11,135 bases of DNA from the NCBI GenBank assembly GCA_902791085.1, contig CADAUN010000034.1, forward strand, positions 1 through 11,135, read 5' to 3'. Position 1 is the first letter of the stretch. Each line of letters starts with the position of its first letter. The position numbers were made by a program, and so were the translations under genes. This document shows, piece after piece, positions 1 to 6,151 of the stretch. Below the pieces are notes generated by a model. That model saw only the letters and a program-made list of their open reading frames with translations. It made no database searches and was not told the origin of the DNA. Source of the DNA: an uncultured Erysipelotrichaceae bacterium. Lineage in GTDB: Bacteria > Bacillota_I > Bacilli_A > RFN20 > CAG-826.

Positions 1-1
1 C

Positions 2-775
2 ATTACCACAAAATATATCGAAAATGCGTTTGTTTCCAATATGTATAGCGTCATTCATGAAGGCGGCCATGCTCTTTTTGGACAAAACATTCCTTCTGAG
101 GCATTTAAAGAACATTTAGGTGATGGTTCCTTAAGCATGGCAAAGCACGAATCCGTCTCGCGTTTTTATGAAAACTTGATTGGACGAAGCCGTCCTTATA
201 TCCACGCTATCTATCCTTGGTTCCATGAATTGTTTGAAGAAGAATTGGGTGATATCTCTGAAGACGATCTTTATGAAGGAGTCAATTACGTGGACACGAA
301 GAATTGCGTTCGTACCGAAGCTGACGAACTCACTTATTCTTTGCACATTTTAATTCGTTATCGTCTAGAAAAAGAAATGATGACCAATCCTTCTTTGGAT
401 TTTGGTGCCTTAAAGCAACGTTGGAACGATCTCTATCGTGATTTATTAGGAGTGAATGTCACTTCCGATCGGGCAGGCATTTTACAAGACGTCCATTGGT
501 CCAGTGGCTTTGGTTATTTCCCAACTTATGCGATGGGCAATGCGTTAGGAGCAAGTTATCTAAAGGTCTTAGATCACGATTTGAACTTCGAAGAAACCGT
601 GGGACAAGGCAATATGAATAAGGTTCTCTCTTGGATGAAAGGAAAGGTCTTTGCTTCCGCTCCATTAGAAGACACCAAAGACTGGATTCAAAAGATTACC
701 GGTCATCCTTTTACCGCGGATGATTATGTGGAATATCTTAAGAGGAAGTTCACTGAACTTTATCATTTAGACTAA
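2..775 (+). CDS. M32 family metallocarboxypeptidase, C-terminal half (5' partial)
   Basis: This is a cytoplasmic zinc carboxypeptidase of peptidase family M32 (thermostable carboxypeptidase 1 / Taq carboxypeptidase; B. subtilis YpwA type), which trims C-terminal residues from peptides. The reading frame is open to the left edge, so the first ATG at 41 is internal; ITTKYIENAFVSN precedes it and matches the family. 257 residues are visible, about half of the usual ~500. In this numbering the zinc motif HEGGH is at 19-23, with Glu20 as the expected catalytic acid/base, and the HES motif at 49-51 supplies the likely third ligand Glu50. The downstream family signature around 'DRAGILQDVHW..GFGYFPTYAMGN' is intact. 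It ends in TAA with no strong terminator before the rplM promoter. The active-site half is complete, so nothing here suggests a pseudogene. Confidence 0.95.
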   Translation: MTTKYIENAFVSNMYSVIHEGGHALFGQNIPSEAFKEHLGDGSLSMAKHESVSRFYENLIGRSRPYIHAIYPWFHELFEEELGDISEDDLYEGVNYVDTKNCVRTEADELTYSLHILIRYRLEKEMMTNPSLDFGALKQRWNDLYRDLLGVNVTSDRAGILQDVHWSSGFGYFPTYAMGNALGASYLKVLDHDLNFEETVGQGNMNKVLSWMKGKVFASAPLEDTKDWIQKITGHPFTADDYVEYLKRKFTELYHLD

Positions 776-867
776 AAGGTAACGCGTCATCGTTTCTTTT
801 TACAATTGGCCAAAGAGCGAATCTAAAACATGACCTTTACAATTTGCCATCCTTTTTGATTTTTCCG

Positions 868-896
868 TTGACAGGCTACTTTTTGACACGCATAAT
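868..896 (+). promoter_or_regulatory. sigma-A-type promoter of rplM-rpsI
   Basis: TTGACA at 868-873 is followed by a 17-nt spacer and CATAAT at 891-896, which is near-consensus spacing and sequence. It predicts a transcript start near 903 and a leader of about 45 nt before the rplM ATG. Strength fits a ribosomal protein operon. The predicted start falls inside the outer stem of the leader hairpin at 898-931, so either the true start is a few bases upstream or only the inner part of the hairpin forms. Confidence 0.75.
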
Positions 897-897
897 A

Positions 898-931
898 ATC
901 GAGCGCGCTCCGAAAAGAGTGCATGCTTGAT
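898..931 (+). promoter_or_regulatory. hairpin leader of rplM (L13 leader-like autoregulatory structure)
   Basis: The 5' arm 898-904 pairs with 925-931 (7 bp, one G-U), then a 2-nt bulge (AT, 923-924) on the 3' side, then 905-910 pairs with 917-922 (6 bp, one G-U), closed by the hexaloop CGAAAA (911-916). Low-GC Gram-positive rplM genes are known to carry an L13 leader (Rfam family L13_leader) in this position, thought to let the protein repress its own mRNA. Assignment to that family rests on position and shape; I cannot score it against the covariance model. There is no T-tract after the hairpin, so it is not a terminator. Confidence 0.55.
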
Positions 932-949
932 TAGAAAGAAGGAAGTATT

Positions 950-1393
950 ATGCAACGTCAAACTACGATTGCGAAACCTCTCGAAATCAAGAGACAATGG
1001 TACATTGTCGATGCCACGGATGTGATCCTGGGTCGCCTTGCTTCCAAAGTCGCTGGCATTTTGATGGGCTCTGGCAAACCGATTTATGCTCCAAACGAAG
1101 ATTGTGGCGATTATGTCGTCATCATCAATGCGAGCAAAGTCAAACTCACCGGCAAAGAAGGCGGCGAGCACAAGAAAAACTACTACAATGTTTCCGGCTA
1201 TAACGGTGGCTTACGCACCCGTTCTGCTGGTGTCATGAAACGCGAATTCCCCGTCGAGATGGTGGAACGTGCCGTGAAAGGCATGTTACCGCAAAACAAA
1301 CTCGGCCGCGCGGAATATAAGAAACTTTTCGTCTATGCGGACGAACATTACGAGCAAGAGGCACAAAAGCCAACCAAGCTCGAAATCAAATAA
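950..1393 (+). CDS. rplM: 50S ribosomal protein L13
   Basis: L13 is an early-assembly protein of the large ribosomal subunit that binds 23S rRNA. The 147-residue product has the usual length (about 142-147) and characteristic segments: an N-terminal 'WYIVDATDVILGRLAS', then 'YAPNEDCGDYVVIINASKV', 'LTGKE' and 'MLPQNKLGR'. The start ATG at 950 is preceded by an AGAAGGAAG Shine-Dalgarno region at about 937-945. It is the first gene of a two-gene operon; rpsI begins 13 nt after its stop codon, the standard bacterial pairing. Regulation is likely through the promoter at 868-896 and the leader hairpin immediately upstream. No irregularities are seen. Confidence 0.98.
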   Translation: MQRQTTIAKPLEIKRQWYIVDATDVILGRLASKVAGILMGSGKPIYAPNEDCGDYVVIINASKVKLTGKEGGEHKKNYYNVSGYNGGLRTRSAGVMKREFPVEMVERAVKGMLPQNKLGRAEYKKLFVYADEHYEQEAQKPTKLEIK

Positions 1394-1406
1394 GAGGTAG
1401 CGAACG

Positions 1407-1799
1407 ATGGCAGAAGAAAAGAAATATTACGGAACTGGTCGTAGAAAGAGTTCCGTCGCCCGTGTCTACGTCAAAGAAGGCAAAGGAGAAATCTTAATTA
1501 ACGGCATCCCTGTGGATCAATATATGCCGTATGCCACTTTGGTGCAGAATTTAAAACAACCGCTCGTTTTGTCGGGAACCGAAAGCAAATTCGACGTGGA
1601 AGCCGAAGTTACTGGCGGTGGTTTCACCGGACAAGCAGAAGCCGTTCGTCTTGGAATTGCCCGTGCCTTGTTAGAAGCTGGCGAAGATCGTAAGACCCTT
1701 AAAGTCGCTGGCATGTTAACTCGCAATCCCCGCGTCAAGGAACGGAAGAAGTACGGTCTTAAAGCCGCTCGTCGCGCTCCGCAGTTCTCCAAACGTTAA
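1407..1799 (+). CDS. rpsI: 30S ribosomal protein S9
   Basis: S9 is a small-subunit protein whose C-terminal tail reaches the P site and contacts tRNA. The 130-residue product has the family's exact usual length, begins with the conserved 'YYGTGRRKSSVARVYV', contains 'GGGFTGQAEAVRLGIARALL', and ends in the invariant basic tail 'KKYGLKAARRAPQFSKR'. The ATG at 1407 is preceded by GAGGT at 1394-1398, which directly follows the rplM stop codon, so translation of the two genes may be coupled. A strong terminator follows 21 nt after the stop codon. Confidence 0.98.
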   Translation: MAEEKKYYGTGRRKSSVARVYVKEGKGEILINGIPVDQYMPYATLVQNLKQPLVLSGTESKFDVEAEVTGGGFTGQAEAVRLGIARALLEAGEDRKTLKVAGMLTRNPRVKERKKYGLKAARRAPQFSKR

Positions 1800-1820
1800 T
1801 CATTTGTTTTGGAACTTCCT

Positions 1821-1846
1821 GGCATCTCTTCGGAGATGCCTTTTTT
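1821..1846 (+). terminator. intrinsic terminator of rplM-rpsI
   Basis: A perfect 8-bp stem, GGCATCTC (1821-1828) with GAGATGCC (1833-1840), is closed by an extra-stable TTCG tetraloop and followed directly by six T residues (1841-1846). Confidence 0.95.
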
Positions 1847-1853
1847 CATGTTA

Positions 1854-1882
1854 TCGAAACCTTGATTTCTTTCTCCTATAAT
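1854..1882 (+). promoter_or_regulatory. promoter of the small membrane protein gene, possibly giving a leaderless mRNA
   Basis: A perfect TATAAT lies at 1877-1882, with a partial -35 (TCGAAA, 1854-1859) at 17-nt spacing. Only seven bases separate the -10 box from the ATG at 1890, so the predicted transcript start (about 1889) nearly coincides with the start codon. AGGA at 1883-1886 is only 3 nt from the ATG and would not be transcribed, so it is unlikely to act as a Shine-Dalgarno site. Confidence 0.6.
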
Positions 1883-1889
1883 AGGAAAC

Positions 1890-2351
1890 ATGAAATCCAA
1901 GAGCATTCTTCCTTATCTTTATGCAGCCGTCTTAGTCCTTGGATCCGTTTTTGTTTTTGTCCTGACGAATCCTTGGCGCCAGATTTTTAAAAACAGCAAT
2001 GAAGAAGTCGCAACCTTTGCCACATTTTATGCGGATGATGCTGTGGTGGCTTCCGCAAAAAGCCAAGCCATCGTGTATTTTGTTTGCTGTGGAATTTTAT
2101 GCTTGCTAGGAATTGTGGCCTTCCTTTTTCAAATCTTATGGAATTATCAATCGATGCTTGTGACTTTGCTTGCAGTCTTAACATCGTTATTAGGCTGTGC
2201 TTTTGGCATCGTGATGTTTCGTGGCACCTTATCTCTCGAATATGTCTCTGGTGTAACGCTCGGTATCTTATTTTTAATTTCCTTGCTTTTCTTCCCTTTT
2301 TCTCGACAATCTTTTGAACGGTGGATGAACCGAAAATTGGCTAAAAAATAA
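1890..2351 (+). CDS. small integral membrane protein of unknown function, four predicted helices
   Basis: I do not recognise this 153-residue protein. It has four hydrophobic segments at about residues 7-26, 59-82, 89-110 and 119-138, a polar loop of about 30 residues between the first two, and a basic C-terminal tail (RWMNRKLAKK), which by the positive-inside rule suggests both termini are cytoplasmic. No catalytic motif, signal cleavage site or binding signature is visible. The start at 1890 is chosen because the next in-frame Met (residue 89) falls after two membrane segments. Cysteines at 66, 67, 71 and 103 lie in membrane segments. It has its own promoter, is preceded by the rpsI terminator, and ends 79 nt before the next gene. 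Reading-frame length, codon use and membrane pattern support a real gene; its function cannot be given. Confidence 0.8.
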   Translation: MKSKSILPYLYAAVLVLGSVFVFVLTNPWRQIFKNSNEEVATFATFYADDAVVASAKSQAIVYFVCCGILCLLGIVAFLFQILWNYQSMLVTLLAVLTSLLGCAFGIVMFRGTLSLEYVSGVTLGILFLISLLFFPFSRQSFERWMNRKLAKK

Positions 2352-2378
2352 ATTTTTTGACGGATTAAAAAATAATGC

Positions 2379-2406
2379 TTGAGGTTTTCTTCTTAAGCCG
2401 TATAAC
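2379..2406 (+). promoter_or_regulatory. probable promoter of the 1104-aa lipoprotein gene
   Basis: TTGAGG (2379-2384), a 16-nt spacer and TATAAC (2401-2406) form a reasonable sigma-A-type promoter with a predicted start near 2413. An imperfect dyad (2377-2383 with 2392-2398) overlaps the -35 box and the spacer and could be an operator. Confidence 0.5.
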
Positions 2407-2416
2407 TTGAACCATG

Positions 2417-2421
2417 AAGGG
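2417..2421 (+). promoter_or_regulatory. Shine-Dalgarno site that sets the lipoprotein start
   Basis: AAGGG lies 9 nt before the ATG at 2431. This favours that ATG over an in-frame TTG at 2407, which would sit upstream of the predicted transcript start and would spoil the short Lys-Lys N-terminus of the signal peptide. Confidence 0.7.
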
Positions 2422-2430
2422 AATTTGAAT

Positions 2431-5400
2431 ATGAAGAAAACGCAAATTGCTGTTACCTTTTTGGCGCTTGCCACGTTAGTTTCTTGCGGGAACCCAGACG
2501 TCGTGGGTTCTAGCCAATCCTCCTCCTCAAAAGAATCCTCTCTTACTACAACATCATCTAGTTCGATACCCGTTGCTGCCGTCTATGGCATCCGTATTGA
2601 TGTCGATGAAGGGGCAACGATCTCCGGTTTGCCAACCAAAGCCAAGGAAGGGGATATGGTTCGTTTTACCCTTCAATTAAAAGAAGAAAAGAAAGTTTTA
2701 TATGTCACCATTGATGGTGAAAATGCCTTAGAAGCGGATTCAGAAGGAAATTATTCCTTTACGATGCCAGCGCATGAAGTAACCGTGAAAGCAGTGACGG
2801 AAGACATCCGTTATGCGTTAAGCGTGACTCAAATTGAAGGGGCAACGATTGCTCTTTCTTCGACTTGGGCGAAAAAAGGCGAAGAAGTGAAAGTACGGGT
2901 CACGATTTCTGATCCGAATAAGAGTTCTCCGGTGGTTCATGCTGGAGAAACAGAAGTAGAGATGAGTGTTGTAGGCGATCCTGCTTTAAAAACCTTTGAA
3001 GGGAGCTTTGTTGAACCTGGTGCCGCTTTGACTCTTCAAGTGACATTAAGCGATGCTCCTGCGAAGCTCTCCATCCAAGATCGCGACGGCGATGGCGCGA
3101 AAGTAAACGCTCCTAGTTCCGCTGCCGCTGGAGAAACAGTCACTTTCTCGATTACGTTAGAACCTGGCGTTGAAAGCGTGGGATTACCTGTCGTTTTGGA
3201 GATTGGTGAAAGTACGGATGAAGTCGAAGTTCCTTTGAAAGATTTAGGGAACGGATCTTATTCCTTTGTGATGCCAAACGTTCCGGTCGTCATTACGCAA
3301 CAAACGAAAAATTCCATTTATCAAATTCACGCCGAAGTAGAACACACCGATCCATTGAACGGAAAGCAAACCTTGGTTATGGGAAAAGATGTGGTGGTTC
3401 CTTCTTTTGCCGTATATCAAGGCGAAGCTACTGTGGAAGTCACGGAAAACGATTCTTATGTGGTTGATCAGGTATTGGTAGATGGGAAGGCTATTGAACA
3501 AGGCGAAAATGGTTATTCCTTTGTCATGCCTGCGCACGAGGTGAACGTCAAAGTCGTGATGAAACCGCGTCTATATGCGATTGATTTGCAATCTTCGTCA
3601 CACATTCGTTTGCGCGCTTTCGTAAAAGATCAAGAAGGCCATTATGCTCCTGTTCCTTTAGAAGGCGTCAATATCACGCAACAAGTTTATTTGAAGGCGG
3701 AAGCCGATGAAGGGTATGACGTTGACACCATCGAAATGATTGACGGCTCTCAAACTCGTGAGCTGTCCCTTGATGAAGATGGCTATTATTCCTCGATTTT
3801 TGCGACTCCTTCTTCGAAAGATAAACCAACCCTTTCTTTCCATGTTTCCGAAGCTGCCGTGGTTTTGAAAGAAGGCGATTTCTTACTTGGCTCTCATGAA
3901 GGCATCGCTCCTTATTCTTATGGATCGGATGGATACACCTCAGCTAAGGCTTTTGAACTTTCTCCTATTGGCAAAGGAATATTCTCTTATTCTTCGAATA
4001 GCATTGTTTTGCAACAACTCGACACGGATAAGCGCACCTTCGTCTTGTCTTCTGGTAGTTCTTCTTACTACCACGGCGCGTATTTTGAATCCGGCATGAT
4101 ATGGGTCTATTCCACTAGCGCTTATAGCGAAACTTCCGTCACTTTAAGTGACTTTAGCGCTCTCAATTTCTATTTGCCTGGTGGAGAAGCCGTCGAAACC
4201 AAAGAAATCCTGTCGGACAACAGTACCTTTAATTCAGTGAAACAATCGTTGATTCACTTGAAAGGTGCAAATCATGATGCCTATGCCTTTGTGACGATTT
4301 CTGGTTCTTCTTACACAAAATCGATCACGGTAAACGAAGCGAAAGTCGCTTATAAGAATGCCGCAACAACCTTAAAAGAAAAAGGCGCGGTGATGGAAGT
4401 CACTGTGGCTGGCGCGGTCTCTTATTATCACAATAACAATGGTCTTTTGGCGACTTACGTCAAAGGCGAAGAAAAGACTTATACGGGTGCATTTGGTTCC
4501 ATTGCAGTGGATGGATTTGGTAATGCCACCATCACGAAAGATGGAACGACGAAGAAAGCAAACTACACCTTAAACGGTGGTGTCTTGGCGGTCAGCAATG
4601 CAACCGAAACGCTTTACCTTCGTTTGGCTGAAAATGATACTTATACCCAAATTCAATATGCGCCTGGCACATTAATTGGCGCAAGGCTAGATTCCTCATC
4701 CTATTTTGGTTATTTGCGCTTAGGAGAAGGTTTCCAAGCCTCCTTCAGCACAAATAGCTATACTCCGTCTTTAAACCCCATCAATGTCAATGCAGATGGC
4801 ACTTTCTATACGAAAGACAAAGACGAATGGTTTGTCTTGTCTCCAGATGGAAAATCAGCCATTTATCGTTATTCTTCAAGTGCTACCTATTTCTTGTCGA
4901 CCCGCGTAGACGAAGGTGCTTCATCTCATTGCGAAATCCAAGTGCTTTGGAGCAAAGACAAGACCGAAATGTTAGCCACATTACGGAATAATTTCACAGG
5001 ATCCACCGATAAATCTTATGTTTCTGTCTATTATGATGGCACCCATTATGTTTGGGGCACATTAGATTCACCAGAAAATCTATCCACGGATGGACAATCC
5101 TTGAACTTCACCAAAGAAGACGGCACGGTTGTTGCCTTCCGCAATAATGGCGGGAAACTTCTTAATGAAAGCACCTTAGACGGATATCAAGGGACCTACA
5201 CGAATGGAACCGATACTCTGGTGTTAGACGGGGCTGGCTCCGCCACATATAAAGGCGATGCTGGTTCTTATACATTAAATGATACGGATAACAACAAAAT
5301 CCATCTGATCGTGGGGACCGCTTCTTACGATGTGACGTTAGATAAGAATGGAAAAACCTTTACTGCAGTCGAGGGAGAAACTGAAGTCTTTAAAAAGACA

Positions 5401-5745
5401 TATGAGATCACTTCTTCGACAGCAAAAGGAAGCACCCTCCGCATTCCTATGGACAGTGGTGATAGTTATGCGGTTGGGGATAAAGTCCTAATCCAAGTGA
5501 GTGGAGTCAAGAACACAATCTATTACAAAGGCTCTGTGGCTTGCACTTATGCCATTTATGCGAAAGGGGATCGTTCCATGGTGTTAGCTAGTGGCTCTTA
5601 TACCGGAAACGGTAGCCCGTCATTCGACTTCAGCTTTGAGTCTTCTAAGTCTTATGATGTGATATTGACCGTCACTGAAGCTTCTTCGGAAGATGATATC
5701 TCCGTCATGATAGAGTCAGACTATTATGGTGGCGAAGATTGGTGA
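2431..5745 (+). CDS. large surface lipoprotein with divergent InlB-type repeats and beta-rich modules
   Basis: This 1104-residue protein should be exported and lipid-anchored on the outer face of the membrane. Residues 1-19 are a lipoprotein signal peptide (MKK, hydrophobic core, lipobox LVSC with Cys19), followed by a Ser/Thr-rich linker (about 27-46). Residues about 51-475 hold roughly five repeats. Units one, three and four end in a 'Y-S-F-x-M-P' strand (YSFTMPAHEVTVKA at 108-121, YSFVMP at 277-282, YSFVMPAHEVNVKV at 362-375), typical of divergent InlB B-repeats (Pfam Flg_new_2 type). Residues about 480-990 are Tyr/Ser/Gly-rich beta modules of unknown type, two resembling each other (684-734 and 919-970). 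Residues about 997-1104 form a final domain of predicted beta strands, ending GGEDW. No catalytic motif is evident; adhesion or ligand binding is inferred. It is monocistronic and converges on the two lipoprotein genes to its right. Confidence 0.9.
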   Translation: MKKTQIAVTFLALATLVSCGNPDVVGSSQSSSSKESSLTTTSSSSIPVAAVYGIRIDVDEGATISGLPTKAKEGDMVRFTLQLKEEKKVLYVTIDGENALEADSEGNYSFTMPAHEVTVKAVTEDIRYALSVTQIEGATIALSSTWAKKGEEVKVRVTISDPNKSSPVVHAGETEVEMSVVGDPALKTFEGSFVEPGAALTLQVTLSDAPAKLSIQDRDGDGAKVNAPSSAAAGETVTFSITLEPGVESVGLPVVLEIGESTDEVEVPLKDLGNGSYSFVMPNVPVVITQQTKNSIYQIHAEVEHTDPLNGKQTLVMGKDVVVPSFAVYQGEATVEVTENDSYVVDQVLVDGKAIEQGENGYSFVMPAHEVNVKVVMKPRLYAIDLQSSSHIRLRAFVKDQEGHYAPVPLEGVNITQQVYLKAEADEGYDVDTIEMIDGSQTRELSLDEDGYYSSIFATPSSKDKPTLSFHVSEAAVVLKEGDFLLGSHEGIAPYSYGSDGYTSAKAFELSPIGKGIFSYSSNSIVLQQLDTDKRTFVLSSGSSSYYHGAYFESGMIWVYSTSAYSETSVTLSDFSALNFYLPGGEAVETKEILSDNSTFNSVKQSLIHLKGANHDAYAFVTISGSSYTKSITVNEAKVAYKNAATTLKEKGAVMEVTVAGAVSYYHNNNGLLATYVKGEEKTYTGAFGSIAVDGFGNATITKDGTTKKANYTLNGGVLAVSNATETLYLRLAENDTYTQIQYAPGTLIGARLDSSSYFGYLRLGEGFQASFSTNSYTPSLNPINVNADGTFYTKDKDEWFVLSPDGKSAIYRYSSSATYFLSTRVDEGASSHCEIQVLWSKDKTEMLATLRNNFTGSTDKSYVSVYYDGTHYVWGTLDSPENLSTDGQSLNFTKEDGTVVAFRNNGGKLLNESTLDGYQGTYTNGTDTLVLDGAGSATYKGDAGSYTLNDTDNNKIHLIVGTASYDVTLDKNGKTFTAVEGETEVFKKTYEITSSTAKGSTLRIPMDSGDSYAVGDKVLIQVSGVKNTIYYKGSVACTYAIYAKGDRSMVLASGSYTGNGSPSFDFSFESSKSYDVILTVTEASSEDDISVMIESDYYGGEDW

Positions 5746-5761
5746 AGTAAAATAACGTTTT

Positions 5762-5790
5762 AACGCCTTTCCCTTCGGAAGGGCGTTTTT
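5762..5790 (+). terminator. intrinsic terminator of the 1104-aa lipoprotein gene
   Basis: A continuous 11-bp stem (5762-5772 with 5777-5787, one G-T pair) is closed by the loop CTTC and merges into a T-run through 5790. It lies 17 nt after the stop codon. Confidence 0.93.
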
Positions 5791-5795
5791 AGATT

Positions 5796-5815
5796 CTGTG
5801 AATTCAATGGGGATG
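5796..5815 (+). repeat. left terminal inverted repeat of the intergenic element
   Basis: 20 nt, paired with the right repeat at 6080-6100. The inner ten bases (AATGGGGATG) are identical between the ends, and the outer part CTGTRAATTC differs by one base plus a 1-nt insertion. Confidence 0.6.
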
Positions 5816-5839
5816 AACGTAAGATCCGGATCCGCACTC

Positions 5840-5856
5840 GGGGCACAGTGTGCCCC
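5840..5856. other. GC-rich hairpin in the element core
   Basis: GGGGCAC (5840-5846) and GTGCCCC (5850-5856) form a perfect 7-bp stem with a 3-nt loop. The same TGTGCCC sequence recurs at 5914-5920 and could compete for pairing with the left arm. There is no T-tract, so it is not a terminator. Confidence 0.6.
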
Positions 5857-5892
5857 TTGCGGCCTCCCTTGCCTCATAAACGAACCCCTCGT

Positions 5893-5913
5893 CGGACGAT
5901 ATCGGCCCGTCCG
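5893..5913. other. second hairpin in the element core
   Basis: CGGACG (5893-5898) pairs with CGTCCG (5908-5913) around a 9-nt loop. With the hairpin at 5840-5856 it suggests a structured RNA or DNA core. Confidence 0.5.
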
Positions 5914-6060
5914 TGTGCCCGAAATCTTCTGGTCGCATGCCAAAAGACAGCAAAAAGAGTTAGCATCCATGCGGTCTCCTTTCATTGATTTTTTGACCAA
6001 ATATAGATTAATGGAGGAGGCCTTTTCTACACTCAAAACCGAGGAAAACTTCAAAAATCG

Positions 6061-6088
6061 ATGGGGATGGCGAAAAACACATCCCCAT
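6061..6088. repeat. perfect inverted repeat at the right end of the element
   Basis: ATGGGGATG (6061-6069) and CATCCCCAT (6080-6088) are exact complements around a 10-nt spacer. The right arm is part of the right terminal repeat (6080-6100). The left arm is a third copy of the nonamer also found in the left terminal repeat, at 5807-5815. Confidence 0.7.
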
Positions 6089-6100
6089 TAGAATTTACAG
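6080..6100 (-). repeat. right terminal inverted repeat of the intergenic element
   Basis: 21 nt, the inverse of 5796-5815 except for one substitution and one extra base. It ends 11 nt before the minus-strand terminator. Confidence 0.6.
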
Positions 6101-6111
6101 GGCTCGTTTTT

Positions 6112-6140
6112 AAAAGGCGCCAGGTTTCCTTGGCGCCTTT
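6112..6140 (-). terminator. intrinsic terminator of the minus-strand lipoprotein operon
   Basis: Read on the minus strand, a perfect 10-bp stem (6131-6140 with 6113-6122, core GGCGCCA) with an 8-nt loop runs into TTTT and lies 11 nt after the stop codon of the 400-aa gene. Read on the plus strand it is followed by only three T, so it is mainly a minus-strand terminator. Confidence 0.9.
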
Positions 6141-6151
6141 GGGGGGAGAGA

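Larger units (their letters stand above)
5796..6100. mobile_element. MITE-like non-coding element with terminal inverted repeats
   Basis: The left end 5796-5815 (CTGTGAATTCAATGGGGATG) matches the reverse complement of 6080-6100 with one substitution and one inserted T. The enclosed ~305 bp carries no credible gene: its two long ORFs, on opposite strands, are low-quality overlapping frames. The first 120 bases of the interior (5821-5940) are about 62% GC, well above the flanks, and contain two hairpins. The segment fills almost all of the space between two convergent terminators (5762-5790 and 6112-6140). I see no target-site duplication outside the repeats, so mobility is inferred only. It could also be a structured intergenic repeat of the REP/ERIC kind. 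Confidence 0.5.

Noticed and set aside
781..801. Possible terminator of the M32 gene (AACG/CGTT followed by TCTTTTT)
   Set aside because: The stem has only 4 bp, which is too weak to call.
883..888. Second TTGACA upstream of rplM
   Set aside because: No -10 box lies 16-18 nt downstream; the first TTGACA at 868 has an ideal partner.
800..1171. 123-aa minus-strand ORF over the rplM promoter and gene
   Set aside because: It lies antisense to rplM and across its promoter, with no family resemblance.
2357..2362. TTGACG as -35 box of the lipoprotein gene
   Set aside because: No -10-like hexamer at proper spacing; TTGAGG/TATAAC fits better.
2407..2430. In-frame TTG start adding eight residues to the 1104-aa lipoprotein
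   Set aside because: The ATG at 2431 has a well-spaced AAGGG site and gives a standard MKK signal peptide, and the TTG would precede the predicted transcript start.
5716..6091. Two ORFs across the intergenic element (plus strand 5798-6091, 97 aa; minus strand 5716-6054, 112 aa)
   Set aside because: They overlap each other on opposite strands, lack convincing ribosome binding sites and domain signals, and the minus one runs into the end of the lipoprotein gene. They follow from the GC-rich repeat composition.
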